From the NCBI GenBank assembly GCA_903865745.1, contig CAIPKV010000001.1:1-41991 (forward strand): a stretch of 41,991 nucleotides of DNA, read 5' to 3'. The notes under the pieces are model-generated. The model saw only the letters and a list, made by a program, of their open reading frames with translations. It was not told the origin of the DNA and did not search any database. Shown in pieces: positions 19,057-28,372 of this stretch. Origin of the DNA: an uncultured Verrucomicrobia subdivision 3 bacterium. Lineage in GTDB: Bacteria; Verrucomicrobiota; Verrucomicrobiia; Limisphaerales; UBA11358. The number at the start of each line of letters is the position of its first letter. Within the stretch, counting starts at the first letter, position 1. The translations under genes were made by a program, and so were the position numbers.

Positions 19057-21426
19057 TTATTTTAAGCTAAGGTTGTTTCTGGCCGCATAAATCTGTCCGA
19101 GTGCAATACCACCATCGTTCGGTGGCACGCGTTGATGCCAATAGGGTTCAAATTTCTCCTCGCGCAGCCGCGCCACCGTGCGTTCGGTCAGATACCGATT
19201 TTGAAAACAACCACCGCTCAAGGCAACCCGTGTTTGCCGAAATTTCTGGGCGATTCCAACCACAGCCTCGACTAGCGCATTGTGAAACTTTGCGGACATT
19301 TCCGCCACAGAAACGCCGGCACGCACATCCGTAGATATTGCCGGAATCATCCGCGACCAATCTAAGATTATCGACGAATGACCAGTTACCAGCGGTAGAT
19401 CATAACGAGAATCCGCAGCAAATCCACCAATCGCAAATTCCAGTTCCATCGCCGCCTGGCCTTCAAATCGCATTTGCTGGCGCAAACCCATCACGGAAGC
19501 AACTACATCAAACAAACGCCCCATGCTGGAAGTTAGCGGTGAATTGAAACGACGTTGCAGCATCCCTTTCAGGGTAATCATCTCGACCGGCGGCATTTCC
19601 CGCAGCGGTGCCAGATGATCCATTTCAAAAACCGACTCGCCGTACAATTGATAGAGCAAACCCAGCGCGGCGCGGCGCGGTTCCTTTACCGCTTTGTCAC
19701 CACCCGGCAACCGAAACGGGCGCAGATGCGCAACTCGCTCAGCTTTTTCTTCATTGATGATAAAAAACTCACCGCCCCAAATGGAACCATCCATGCCGTA
19801 GCCGGTGCCGTCCCACGCCACGCCGAGTGCAGGTAGTTGAATTTCATTTTCTGCGATGCACGACAGAACATGTGCAACGTGGTGCTGAACCCCGATGACC
19901 TTTCTACCGGAGACTTCGGCAAAATTGGTAGAGAGATAATCCGGATGCAAATCGGCAATCACCAAACCCGGTTGTGCGGAATAGAGTTTCGGCAAATCGA
20001 TGGCAACTTGCCGAAATGCACGATGGGCAGCTTCGGTCTCCAAATCGCCGATGTGCTGGCTGATAAAAACATTCTCGCCAACGGCGAACGCGACGGAGTT
20101 TTTTAAATGCGCACCGACCGCGAGAATAGCTTTGGACTTTTGGCTTTGGACCTTGGACTTCAGCCGTATGGGCAGCGGCGCATATCCCCTCGCCCGCCGC
20201 AAAATCATTTCGCGGCCAAGCATTACGCGAACGAATGAGTCGTCCACGTGCCGGACAATCGGGCGATTATGGACTAGAAAAACATCAGCGATGCCGCGTA
20301 GACGTTCGAGTGCCTCATGTTCGTCGGTACAAATAGGTTCGTCGCTCACATTGGCGCTCGTCGCAACCACAGGGAAATCCAATTCCAGCAGTAGCAAATT
20401 ATGCAATGGGTTGGATGGCAGCAGGACGCCGAGATTCGGATTGTTGGGAGCAACAGAATTTTCGATGTCCGGTTTGCGATTTGCGATTTTTCTCAGCAGG
20501 ACGATTGGCGCTTCCGGCGAAAGCAGCAACCGCTCTTCCAACACCGAGACTTCGCAGACGTCTTTCACCGATGAAATGGTAGGGAACATCAAGGCGAACG
20601 GCTTTTCCTCGCGCTGCTTTCGTTCACGCAGGCGGTGGATGGCTTTTTCATTGCGCGCGTCCACGAAGAGATGGAAACCACCGATGCCCTTAATCGCGAC
20701 AATTTTTCCACGCCGGATCGCCTGCGCGGTGGCGAGCAGAGCCTGGTTACCGCCAAATATTTTTTCACCGGCGGAGTTCCATAACTCAAGTCGGGGGCCG
20801 CAAACCGGACATCCGTTCGGCTGCGCGTGAAATCGGCGGTCGCGAGGATGATTGTATTCAGCCTGGCACGCGGCACACATCGTGAATTTTTTCATTGAGG
20901 TGTTGGAGCGGTCGTAAGGCAGCGCCTTGATAATGCTGAAACGCGGGCCGCAGTTCGTGCAGTTCGTGAACGGATAGCGGAAGCGCCGGTTGGCCGGGTC
21001 AAAGATTTCGCGCAAGCAGTCCGGGCAAGTCGCAAGGTCCGGCAGGACCAGCGCGGACTTATCGCCGGCACTGTCGCTCGGCCGGATTTCAAATTTTTTC
21101 AAGCCAACGGCATCGAACCACAACGGTTCGAGGCTTTGAATAAAGCTGCGCGCCGGTTTTTCGGCGGGGATGCGGAGGAGAAATTTTTCCATGGCCGCGC
21201 GCGGTCCCTCGACCTCGATGAAAACACCCTGCGGCGAATTATGCACCGCGCCGGTGAGTTTTAATTCTTCGGCCAGACGGAAGATAAACGGTCGGAAGCC
21301 AACGCCCTGCACTGCGCCCCGGACAGCCAGCTTGAGCCGGACTTTGGGGGCAACCGGAAGATTTGAAAGAAACCCCCGGCCAAACCGGGTGCGACCGGCA
21401 AAGTTGGAGAGAGTGTTCGACTTCAC
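19057..21426 (-). CDS. hypF: Carbamoyltransferase HypF
   Basis: This 789-residue protein uses carbamoyl phosphate and ATP to carbamoylate HypE. Domains appear in the usual order. The acylphosphatase domain starts at about residue 31 (VRGAVQGVGFRPF). Two zinc fingers follow (CPDC / CTNCGPRFS and CAAC / CPVCGP). The YrdC-like domain contains KIVAIKGIGGFHL. The Kae1-like carbamoyltransferase domain has the metal motif HHVAH and a late VALSGGCFQNRYL. The start is GTG. It is the first of the four hyp genes, 60 bp after the protease gene. Confidence 0.96.
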   Translation of the reverse strand: MKSNTLSNFAGRTRFGRGFLSNLPVAPKVRLKLAVRGAVQGVGFRPFIFRLAEELKLTGAVHNSPQGVFIEVEGPRAAMEKFLLRIPAEKPARSFIQSLEPLWFDAVGLKKFEIRPSDSAGDKSALVLPDLATCPDCLREIFDPANRRFRYPFTNCTNCGPRFSIIKALPYDRSNTSMKKFTMCAACQAEYNHPRDRRFHAQPNGCPVCGPRLELWNSAGEKIFGGNQALLATAQAIRRGKIVAIKGIGGFHLFVDARNEKAIHRLRERKQREEKPFALMFPTISSVKDVCEVSVLEERLLLSPEAPIVLLRKIANRKPDIENSVAPNNPNLGVLLPSNPLHNLLLLELDFPVVATSANVSDEPICTDEHEALERLRGIADVFLVHNRPIVRHVDDSFVRVMLGREMILRRARGYAPLPIRLKSKVQSQKSKAILAVGAHLKNSVAFAVGENVFISQHIGDLETEAAHRAFRQVAIDLPKLYSAQPGLVIADLHPDYLSTNFAEVSGRKVIGVQHHVAHVLSCIAENEIQLPALGVAWDGTGYGMDGSIWGGEFFIINEEKAERVAHLRPFRLPGGDKAVKEPRRAALGLLYQLYGESVFEMDHLAPLREMPPVEMITLKGMLQRRFNSPLTSSMGRLFDVVASVMGLRQQMRFEGQAAMELEFAIGGFAADSRYDLPLVTGHSSIILDWSRMIPAISTDVRAGVSVAEMSAKFHNALVEAVVGIAQKFRQTRVALSGGCFQNRYLTERTVARLREEKFEPYWHQRVPPNDGGIALGQIYAARNNLSLK

Positions 21427-21486
21427 CCTGCCAGCCTAAGCCGGAAAGTTGTTAAATGCTTTGCGTAAGTTGCCGACAGCTTAGCT

Positions 21487-21984
21487 TTAATTGGCGGCTT
21501 TCGGACAGAAATTGTCCGCCAACCGCCGGATTTCAACGACCGCCTTGTGAAAGCCAGCTTCCGCCTCGGGCGAATAATCGGTGCCGAAACCCATATGAAG
21601 CGCGGGGATGGTGAGCCACCAGGCTTCCGGCACTTGGCCGAAAACGTCGCGAGCGAGCGCCAGCATCGTGCGCGGGTCGGCGGCGTGGGCCATTAGTTGG
21701 GAAGTTTCGCCGGGTTCCAGCTTACGGAAATGGACACCGTCGGCCTCGTCCACGGCGGCATCCACGAATATCACGCGGCGGGCGCGAGCGATGGGGTCGG
21801 CAAATTCAGGCGTCAGCAACTGGCAGATGAGCGTGCGGACGCCGGGCAATTGCAAATCCTCAATTGCCTCCGCCACGCGCGGACCGACCCCGTCATCGCG
21901 GCGCAGGGAATTGCCGTAGCCGATGACGAGCAGCTCGGCTTCAATGGGTACGGCGGGAACCGGATTCATTTGTTTTTTACACAC
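21487..21984 (-). CDS. hoxW: [NiFe]-hydrogenase maturation protease
   Basis: This 165-residue endopeptidase of the HybD/HoxW family is predicted to remove the C-terminal extension of the hydrogenase large subunit after nickel insertion. The family start LVIGYGNSLRRDDGVGP is present, with the metal-binding Asp in RRDDG, followed by VIFVDAAVDE and a late HMGFGT segment. The annotated start is GTG; the ATG five codons in (21969) is an alternative. Its position between hoxH and hypF supports HoxH as its target. The symbol is inferred from context. Confidence 0.85.
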   Translation of the reverse strand: MCKKQMNPVPAVPIEAELLVIGYGNSLRRDDGVGPRVAEAIEDLQLPGVRTLICQLLTPEFADPIARARRVIFVDAAVDEADGVHFRKLEPGETSQLMAHAADPRTMLALARDVFGQVPEAWWLTIPALHMGFGTDYSPEAEAGFHKAVVEIRRLADNFCPKAAN

Positions 21985-22201
21985 TTTGCACAGGTGGACA
22001 AGGAAAAGAGATGATTTTTGCTGGTTTCAGAGGATTTCCCACTGGAAGCCGCGCGATATAATGATTTTCGGGTGCGGTAGCCTGCTCTGCCCTACTACAA
22101 AAGGAGCCGACCGGGCGGTTGGATGGTTTGGCTGGACGCAAAGCTGCTTCAACCTTTAGGAGAAAATACACAGTTGCGCGCAGAAGCCCTCAATCAAGCA
22201 A
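21985..22201. other. 217-bp gap inside the hydrogenase locus
   Basis: This is the only sizeable gap between hoxE and hypE. On the plus strand it contains a short hairpin (ccgacc-gggc-ggttgg, about 22112-22127). The string ggacgcaaagc (about 22133-22144) resembles part of the c-di-GMP-I riboswitch core. The strand is opposite to the genes and the other conserved riboswitch parts are missing. It may hold an internal promoter for the protease and hyp genes. Confidence 0.35.
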
Positions 22202-23626
22202 TCAGCCGCGCATCTTTTCGTCCAACACCCGACCGTCCAGCGCAATCATCTGGACGTGCAACGGCATCTGGCCCACGGCATGCGTAGAGCAGCTCAAGCA
22301 CGGGTCGTAGCAGCGGATGCCGTGTTCGACGCGGTTGAGCATGGCTTCAGGAATATCGTTGCCGCGCACGTAGTGCCGCGCGATTTGGGCGACGGTCTGG
22401 TTCATGGCCAAATTGTTTTGGCCGGTGGCGACGATGAGGTTGACCTTTTGCAGCAAGCCGTCGCGATCCACGGTGTAGTCGTGAAAGAGGGTGCCGCGCG
22501 GGGCTTCGCTGGCACCGACACCGTGCAGACTATTGATGCCGGCATCGGCCCGCAGATAATCACTGGAGAGTTCGGGGTCGGCCAGGTAACGCTCAACATA
22601 TTCGAGGCTCGCCAGAATTTCGATGAGCCGCGCGTAGTGATAGAGAAACGATGACGTAACCGCGCCGCGACCGAGCTTCTTAAATTTCTTAAGCTCCTCA
22701 TCGGCCTGTGGCACGCCCATCTGTTCGGCGATGTTCAGACGCGCAAGCGGGCCAACGCGATAGATGCCTTCGGGGAAACCGAGCGGCAGATAATACGGGG
22801 ACTTGAGATAGGAGGTGTTCTGTACGGCTTCGCCGATGTAATCCTTGTAATTTGCCGGGTCAATTTGGTCGGCGAGGATGCTACCGCTGCTGTCGGTGAA
22901 GCGGAGTTTGCCGCCGTGATGTTCCCAAGTGCCATCGGGTGCAACCAAGCCCATGAAGAGCGAGGGAAAATTGCCGAAGATCTGGATTTCGCGACCATGA
23001 GTCTTCATGGTTTTCTTCCAGAGGTCAAACGCCACCTTCGTCGTGGCGAACGCCTCGGGCAGCCAGGCACGAATTTTGGCGCGGCCTTCCTCACTCAGCG
23101 AACTGCGCACGCCGCCGGGTACGGCCCAAGCGGGATGAATCTTTTTGCCACCGAGAATCTCGATGATTTCCTGACCAAACTGGCGGAGGCGGATACCGGC
23201 GCGGGCGAGTTCCTTGTTGGCAGCGATGATACCAAAGACATTGCGGCTGGCGGGCGGCGTATCCCAGCCTAATAAAAAGTCCGGCGCGCTCAGGTGGAAA
23301 AAGCTCAGCGCGTGCGATTGGATCATCTGGCCGAGATTTAGCAAGCGGCGCAACTTGTCGGCGGCGGGCGGAATGTTGACAGCCATGATGGCATCACCGG
23401 CCTTGGCAGACGCAAGCGTGTGACTAACCGGGCAGATGCCGCAAATGCGCTGCGTGATGCCGGGCATCTCGGAGTATGGGCGGCCTTCGCAGAATTTCTC
23501 GAAGCCGCGAAACTCGACGACGTGAAACTCGGCATCGGCGACATTACCGGCGTCGTCCATGAATATGCTGATTTTAGCGTGACCCTCAATGCGGGTCACA
23601 GGATCGATGACGATGCGTTTTGCCAT
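22202..23626 (-). CDS. hoxH: NAD-linked [NiFe]-hydrogenase large subunit HoxH
   Basis: This 474-residue catalytic subunit binds the NiFe(CN)2CO site. Nickel ligands are visible in the L1 motif ([10 protein letters not shown], Cys62 and Cys65) and the L2 motif (DPCLSCSTH, Cys443 and Cys446). About 25 residues follow the L2 motif, so the protein is made as a precursor needing a protease, which is encoded next door. The N-terminus [11 protein letters not shown] and [13 protein letters not shown] match the soluble bidirectional (group 3d) type. It should form a cytoplasmic complex with HoxE, F, U and Y, coupling H2 to NAD(H). It lies 10 bp from hoxY. Confidence 0.96.
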   Translation of the reverse strand: MAKRIVIDPVTRIEGHAKISIFMDDAGNVADAEFHVVEFRGFEKFCEGRPYSEMPGITQRICGICPVSHTLASAKAGDAIMAVNIPPAADKLRRLLNLGQMIQSHALSFFHLSAPDFLLGWDTPPASRNVFGIIAANKELARAGIRLRQFGQEIIEILGGKKIHPAWAVPGGVRSSLSEEGRAKIRAWLPEAFATTKVAFDLWKKTMKTHGREIQIFGNFPSLFMGLVAPDGTWEHHGGKLRFTDSSGSILADQIDPANYKDYIGEAVQNTSYLKSPYYLPLGFPEGIYRVGPLARLNIAEQMGVPQADEELKKFKKLGRGAVTSSFLYHYARLIEILASLEYVERYLADPELSSDYLRADAGINSLHGVGASEAPRGTLFHDYTVDRDGLLQKVNLIVATGQNNLAMNQTVAQIARHYVRGNDIPEAMLNRVEHGIRCYDPCLSCSTHAVGQMPLHVQMIALDGRVLDEKMRG

Positions 23627-23635
23627 AAAATGAAT

Positions 23636-24184
23636 TCAACCAAACTTCAACTGCACGCCTTCGAGTTTGGGCGTCTGGCCGGCGAGCACTTGAATCATCA
23701 AAGCCTTGATGCGATCCGCCGGTGGCGGACAGCCGGGCAGAAAAAATTCGACATGGACGACTTCGTGAACCGGTTGCACGTTTTCAAGCAGCGCGGGCAC
23801 AATGCCGTCGGCCTTGGGAATGACGGGATTGTATTGGGCGTTTTCGATGTAGGCGCGCTGCAACACGCTTTCGCTGTTAGCGAGGCCGAACTGATTGCGC
23901 ATTGCGGGCACGTTGGCGGTCACGGCACAGTCGCCGAATGAGACAAGCACTTTGGTCCGCGCGCGGATTTTGTGAATGAGTTCAAGATTATCCGCATTGC
24001 AAACGGCGCCTTCGATGAGGCAGACATCTACACCTTCGGGATACTCCTTCACATCCGCGATGGGGCTGAAGACGACTTCAATCTTGTCCGCGATATCAAT
24101 GAGGAACTCATCGAGGTCGAGGAATGACATGTGGCAGCCGGCGCAACCGCCAAGCCAGACCGTGGCAATTTTTAAGCGTTCCAT
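23636..24184 (-). CDS. hoxY: Hydrogenase small subunit HoxY
   Basis: This 182-residue protein carries the proximal [4Fe-4S] cluster that takes electrons from the HoxH active site. Cluster cysteines are visible at Cys14 and Cys17 (WLGGCAGCHMSFLD), in FGDCAVTANVP and in FLPGCPPPADR. The short length, with no signal peptide or second cluster domain, is typical of group 3d small subunits. Its ATG lies inside the end of hoxU (13-base overlap), with a gggagaa sequence ahead of it, so translation is probably coupled. Confidence 0.95.
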   Translation of the reverse strand: MERLKIATVWLGGCAGCHMSFLDLDEFLIDIADKIEVVFSPIADVKEYPEGVDVCLIEGAVCNADNLELIHKIRARTKVLVSFGDCAVTANVPAMRNQFGLANSESVLQRAYIENAQYNPVIPKADGIVPALLENVQPVHEVVHVEFFLPGCPPPADRIKALMIQVLAGQTPKLEGVQLKFG

Positions 24185-24888
24185 TGTTTTTTCTCCCGGG
24201 CGTTGACGATGAATTCGAGTTTGTCGCGGTCGCGAACTGATTCGCCCACCGCCGAGCCTTTCTTAAACAGCGCGCCGGTCGGGCAGGACATGACACACTT
24301 GCCGCACTCGGTGCAACTTTCAGAATCGCCCCACGGCTGGTTGAGATCGGTGATGATTTTAGATTTTGTGCCGCGTCCGGCGACGTTCTTGGTCCCCGCG
24401 CCTTCAATGTGCCAGCAGGAACGAACACAGCGCGTGCAAAGAATGCAGCGGTTGTGATCCATGCCAAACAGGCGGTGGGTGTTGTCTACGTCCCATTTCG
24501 GGAAAATATAATCGTAGCGGACGTGATCCATGCCCAGGCTGTAGGCGAGCGTTTGCAGCTCACAATGGCCGTTCGCCACACACACCGCGCAGACGTGATT
24601 CCGCTCGGCAAATAAAAGTTCCAGCGTCATGCGCCGGTATTTGTTAAGTCGTTCTGAATTGGTGGAAACTTCCATGCCCTCCGCGACACGCGTGGTGCAG
24701 GCCGGGAGCAGCTTGTTCACGCCCTTCACCTCAACGAGGCAGAGCCGGCACGCACCAACATCATAGACTCCTTCGAGATGACAAAGCGTCGGAATCTTGA
24801 TGCCAGCCTCGGTCGCCGCCTGCAAAACCGAGGCCCCCTTCTCCGCGCTAATCTGTTTCCCATCGACGGTCAGTGTTCTGGCAGACAT
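24172..24888 (-). CDS. hoxU: Hydrogenase diaphorase subunit HoxU
   Basis: This 238-residue electron-transfer subunit resembles the N-terminus of complex I NuoG. A plant-type [2Fe-2S] domain has cysteines in PTLCHLEG, VGACRLCLVEV and LLPACTTR. Next comes the His-Cys3 cluster (NHVCAVCVANGHCELQ). Two [4Fe-4S] motifs follow (CILCTRCVRSC and CTECGKCVMSCP). It connects HoxF to HoxY. It follows hoxF by 10 bp and overlaps hoxY. Confidence 0.95.
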   Translation of the reverse strand: MSARTLTVDGKQISAEKGASVLQAATEAGIKIPTLCHLEGVYDVGACRLCLVEVKGVNKLLPACTTRVAEGMEVSTNSERLNKYRRMTLELLFAERNHVCAVCVANGHCELQTLAYSLGMDHVRYDYIFPKWDVDNTHRLFGMDHNRCILCTRCVRSCWHIEGAGTKNVAGRGTKSKIITDLNQPWGDSESCTECGKCVMSCPTGALFKKGSAVGESVRDRDKLEFIVNAREKKQWNA

Positions 24889-24898
24889 AAATATTATT

Positions 24899-26530
24899 TC
24901 ATTTCATTGCGGTTACACCGGGACCAAACGTGTCTGGCTGGAGCAGTTCCTCGTATTCGTTGCGGAAATATTTCAGGGTACTCAACACCGGATTCGGCGC
25001 AGTCTGGCCAAGGCCGCACAGACTGGTGTTTTTCACCATATCGCAAAGCTCCTCCAGCTTGGCAAGGTCGCGCCGCGTGGCCTGACGGGCGATAATTTTG
25101 TTAAGCAGATTTTCCATCTGGGTCGTGCCAGCGCGGCAGGGAATGCACTTGCCGCAGGATTCGTCCTTGCAAAACTCCATGTAGAACTTGGCAATCTCCA
25201 CCATGTTCGTGGTGTCATCCATCACGACCATGCCGCCTGAGCCCATGATGGAGCCCAACTTCATCAGCGATTCGTAGTCCACCGGCGTATCGAGAAATTC
25301 CGCCGGAATGCAACCACCGGATGGCCCACCAGTCTGCACCGACTTAACCTGTCGACCGTCCGGGGCACCGCCGCCCATTTCCATGACAATCTGACGCAGT
25401 GGAATCCCCATCGGCACTTCAATGAGACCGGTGTTTTTGATTTTGCCGGTGAGCGCGAATACTTTGGTGCCTTTGCTTTTCTCCGTGCCAATGCCGGCAT
25501 ACCAGTCGCCACCTTTTTTGATGATGGCGGTGATATTGGCAAACGACTCCACGTTATTTATGAGTGTCGGACAGCCGAACAACCCACTTTCCGCCGGAAA
25601 CGGCGGACGCGGACGCGGCGTGCCACGCTTACCTTCAACGGACATCATGAGCGCAGTTTCTTCACCACAGACAAACGCACCGGCGCCGATACGAATGTCC
25701 ACGTTAAAATTAAACGGTGTTTCAAAAATGCCGGAGCCGAGCAAGCCCAACGCCTTCGCCTGCTTGATGGCAATCTGTAAACGTGAGATCGCTAGTGGAT
25801 ACTCCGCGCGAACGTAAAGAAATCCTTGATCTGAACCGACGGCGTAAGCAGCTATCGCCATGCCCTCAAGAACGAGATGCGGATCGCTTTCCAAAACACT
25901 TCGATCCATGAACGCACCCGGGTCGCCTTCGTCACCGTTGCAGATGATATATTTTTTGGCACCAGGAGACTTGGCGACCGTGCCCCATTTCAGTCCGGTT
26001 GGGAAACCCGCACCGCCGCGTCCGCGCAAGCCGCTCTTCGTCACTTCATCGACAACCTGCGCCGGCTGCATTTCGGTCAGTGCGTTGTGCAACGCTTCGT
26101 AACCGCCGACGGCAATGTAGTCCTCAATTTTTTCCGGATCAATAATGCCGCCGTTTGCGCGGACAATTTTTGTCTGCTTGGCAAAGAAGGGATGGTCAGG
26201 ATCACCGATTTCTAGATTTGTCTGCATACCCTTGAGCGAAGCAATGATGGCTTCGGCATCTTCGGGTTTAATGTGCTCAAACAAGATTTCCTTTTCCTTA
26301 ACGCCATCAATTCCAACCAGCGGACCTTGGCCGCAAAAGCCCATGCAACCAACCCGCCGCACTTCCACATCGGCGTCCAATTGTTGCTCGATCACAGCTT
26401 TTTCCAGATTAGCTTTGATGGCGTCGGCACGGGAAGACATACAGCCCGCTGACATGCAGGTGCGGACGATGATTTTCTTGCGACTGGCAATGTGCTTTTC
26501 CGCGATGGCGTTGAGATCTTCAATTTGCAT
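24899..26530 (-). CDS. hoxF: Hydrogenase diaphorase subunit HoxF (NAD, FMN)
   Basis: This 543-residue NADH-binding flavoprotein is homologous to NuoF. An N-terminal thioredoxin-like [2Fe-2S] domain (Cys25, Cys30 and GCMGFCGQGPLV) precedes the core. The core contains the NAD-binding LRGRGGAGFPTGLKW, the FMN-binding NGDEGDPGAFMDR and GAGAFVCGEETALM. The C-terminal [4Fe-4S] motif is CGKCIPCRAGT with a later Cys in LCGLGQ. It oxidises or reduces NAD(H) for the bidirectional hydrogenase. It sits 9 bp after hoxE. Confidence 0.96.
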   Translation of the reverse strand: MQIEDLNAIAEKHIASRKKIIVRTCMSAGCMSSRADAIKANLEKAVIEQQLDADVEVRRVGCMGFCGQGPLVGIDGVKEKEILFEHIKPEDAEAIIASLKGMQTNLEIGDPDHPFFAKQTKIVRANGGIIDPEKIEDYIAVGGYEALHNALTEMQPAQVVDEVTKSGLRGRGGAGFPTGLKWGTVAKSPGAKKYIICNGDEGDPGAFMDRSVLESDPHLVLEGMAIAAYAVGSDQGFLYVRAEYPLAISRLQIAIKQAKALGLLGSGIFETPFNFNVDIRIGAGAFVCGEETALMMSVEGKRGTPRPRPPFPAESGLFGCPTLINNVESFANITAIIKKGGDWYAGIGTEKSKGTKVFALTGKIKNTGLIEVPMGIPLRQIVMEMGGGAPDGRQVKSVQTGGPSGGCIPAEFLDTPVDYESLMKLGSIMGSGGMVVMDDTTNMVEIAKFYMEFCKDESCGKCIPCRAGTTQMENLLNKIIARQATRRDLAKLEELCDMVKNTSLCGLGQTAPNPVLSTLKYFRNEYEELLQPDTFGPGVTAMK

Positions 26531-26539
26531 AAGTCAGAT

Positions 26540-27073
26540 TCACATCCACGATTTCACCTTGGCAATTGCATCGTCTGGTGATTGCTTGGCCGCAACCTGT
26601 CCATCGTAAGTCACTGCTGGCGCGATTCCACACGCGCCAATGCAACGCGCGGTAAGCAGCGATAACTTGTTGTCAGCTGTAGTTTCGCCGGGTTTGATTT
26701 TGGCGAACTTCTCGAGCGCGGCGACGACCTTATCCGCACCCTTGACGTAACACGCCGTGCCCATGCAAACAACGCAAGTGTGTTCGCCCTGCGGCTTCAG
26801 CGTGAAAAAGTGGTAGAAAGTCGCCACGCCATATACCCGGCTCGGCGGCAGCTTGAGATGATGCGAGACGAACAGTAATACGTCGTCTTCAAGGTATCCA
26901 AAAAGCTCCTGCGCCTTATGCAAAACTTCAATCAAGGCATCCTGTTTAAATTGGAGCTTCTTCATGTGAACCTCCAAAATCTTGAAACGCTTGTCGCCAC
27001 TGGGATGCTTGATGCCAACTGCTGGTTTTGGCGTTACCGGCGGCTTTTCAGCGGTGTTTAATATGGCGCTCAT
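26540..27073 (-). CDS. hoxE: Hydrogenase diaphorase subunit HoxE
   Basis: This is a NuoE-like thioredoxin-fold [2Fe-2S] protein. I chose the ATG at 27073 (178 residues, MSAILNTAEKPP), which matches the usual family length. The frame stays open to 27250, but those extra 59 codons are AT-rich and look like upstream DNA. Cluster cysteines are in VCMGTACYVKGA and ARCIGACGIAP. LFGYLEDDVLLFVSHHLKLP and ATFYHFF are family landmarks. It is the first gene of the hox operon, probably an electron port beside HoxF. Confidence 0.93.
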   Translation of the reverse strand: MSAILNTAEKPPVTPKPAVGIKHPSGDKRFKILEVHMKKLQFKQDALIEVLHKAQELFGYLEDDVLLFVSHHLKLPPSRVYGVATFYHFFTLKPQGEHTCVVCMGTACYVKGADKVVAALEKFAKIKPGETTADNKLSLLTARCIGACGIAPAVTYDGQVAAKQSPDDAIAKVKSWM

Positions 27074-27444
27074 ATAAGATGTCAGCAGCTGCAATAATGA
27101 CGTATTGGCTAAAGACATCTCAAAATTAGGCTTTTTTATTAATATTACATTACCAGAATTGCTAAATACACACCCTCCTTTGGCATCTTTGGGATTGATC
27201 GCCAATTTTTTCTCAAATGCAGCGTTTCTCCTGACTATATTTGTCGGCAATAAATCTTTAGCCGCTGCGAATATACAAACTGGTCCATTTGCGAAGCCAA
27301 AGATGAGTACTTCTGCAGGTTATCGAAGTTTGCCAGCCGTAATTGGTTCTGGCGTTAAGGGATCATATTAACACCTGGAATAATATACTTAGCCGCACAC
27401 GTTATATCGTGCGTGTCTGCGTATATTGCCAGAACTGTCGAAAA
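27074..27444. other. AT-rich upstream region of the hox operon
   Basis: This 371-bp gap is clearly richer in A and T than the genes on either side and lies before the first hox gene, so it should contain the operon promoter and control sites. Possible sites are weak. There is a cacg-ttatat-cgtg palindrome near 27399-27412, and several TATA-like words on the minus strand around 27380-27390. I see no convincing FNR or sigma-54 site. The upstream end lies past the 3' end of the kinase gene. Confidence 0.5.
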
Positions 27445-28278
27445 TCAGACGTAGAGCGCGTTCTGCAGTTCGCGCAGAAGCACGCCGGTGAACGGATGCC
27501 GCCGTTCCGGCTCGCGTTCGAGGCACTTCAAGACCACTTTTTCCAGAGCGGGCGGCACATCGCGATTCAACTCGCGCAGCGGGATGGGTCCGTCCGGCTG
27601 CAATTGCGCCGCGAGGATCTCCCCGGGCGATTCGCCAGGAAACGGCTTCTTGTTCGTGAGCAGTTCATACGCCGCCACCCCAAAGGCAAAGATGTCCGTG
27701 CGCCCATCAATCCCCTGGCGCTGCAATTGTTCCGGCGCCATGTAGCCGGGCGTGCCGGGATTCTTCGCGAATTTCACCGGCTTCTCCGGCAGCGGCTGCG
27801 CCATGTCAAAATCAATCAGCCGCACCGCGCCGTTGCGCGAGACCAGCACATTCTCCGGCTTGAAATCGAGATGCATATAACCGCCCTCGTGGACATCGTT
27901 CAGGCCGGCAGCCATATCAATCAGGATTTGTGCGACATTCTCCGTCAGCACCGGATCATGCCGCGCGAACAGTAGCTTTAAATTCTCCGCCTCCACATAA
28001 TCCATCAAGAGAAAGTCACTGCCGTGTTCGACATAGGCAACGATGTTCTGGCAATCGGAGAGCGAGGCCAGAATCTCGTTACCGCGTGTGAAGCGACGAC
28101 GAGCGGTAAAGTTGAAGCGAAATTCTTTTTTCAGCCGGCGTAAGGCGTAATTCTTACGGCGCTCGTCGGATACCAACCAAATGTCCGCCATGCCGCCGCT
28201 ATTGAGCAGCTCACGCAGGTAAAACCGGCCGAACTTTTCCGGTTCCACCAATTTGTTATCGTTCAGGCTGCGCGCCAT
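27445..28278 (-). CDS. Serine/threonine protein kinase with variant motifs
   Basis: This is a 278-residue cytoplasmic kinase domain. I chose the ATG at 28278 (MARSLNDNKL) because the longer open frame up to 28587 runs into the divergent comF gene and lacks kinase sequence. Visible motifs are a Gly loop (LLNSGGMADIWLV) and a catalytic loop HLDFKPENVL, in place of HRDLKPEN. The magnesium motif is IDFDMAQ, where DFG is usual, and the activation segment is GTPGYMAPEQ. The usual VAIK lysine appears as Arg47 (YALRRLK). It ends ALYV soon after the domain, with no membrane or sensor part. The substrate is unknown. Confidence 0.88.
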   Translation of the reverse strand: MARSLNDNKLVEPEKFGRFYLRELLNSGGMADIWLVSDERRKNYALRRLKKEFRFNFTARRRFTRGNEILASLSDCQNIVAYVEHGSDFLLMDYVEAENLKLLFARHDPVLTENVAQILIDMAAGLNDVHEGGYMHLDFKPENVLVSRNGAVRLIDFDMAQPLPEKPVKFAKNPGTPGYMAPEQLQRQGIDGRTDIFAFGVAAYELLTNKKPFPGESPGEILAAQLQPDGPIPLRELNRDVPPALEKVVLKCLEREPERRHPFTGVLLRELQNALYV

Positions 28279-28372
28279 TAAAATTACAATGGCACAGGTG
28301 CCGCACCGTCGCGACCAAAAATTATCCGCCGATTTAGCTTCTCGCAAGCGCCAGACAAAATAGATTCCCACC

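Noticed and set aside
22075-22165. Possible c-di-GMP-I (GEMM) riboswitch around ggacgcaaagc on the plus strand
   Set aside because: Only one core string matches. The upstream ggcaaacc and GAAA tetraloop and the downstream tag-ccggg part are missing, and no plus-strand gene follows.
27074-27250. 59-residue N-terminal extension of HoxE
   Set aside because: It is AT-rich and unlike the rest of the gene. HoxE proteins are normally about 160-180 residues.
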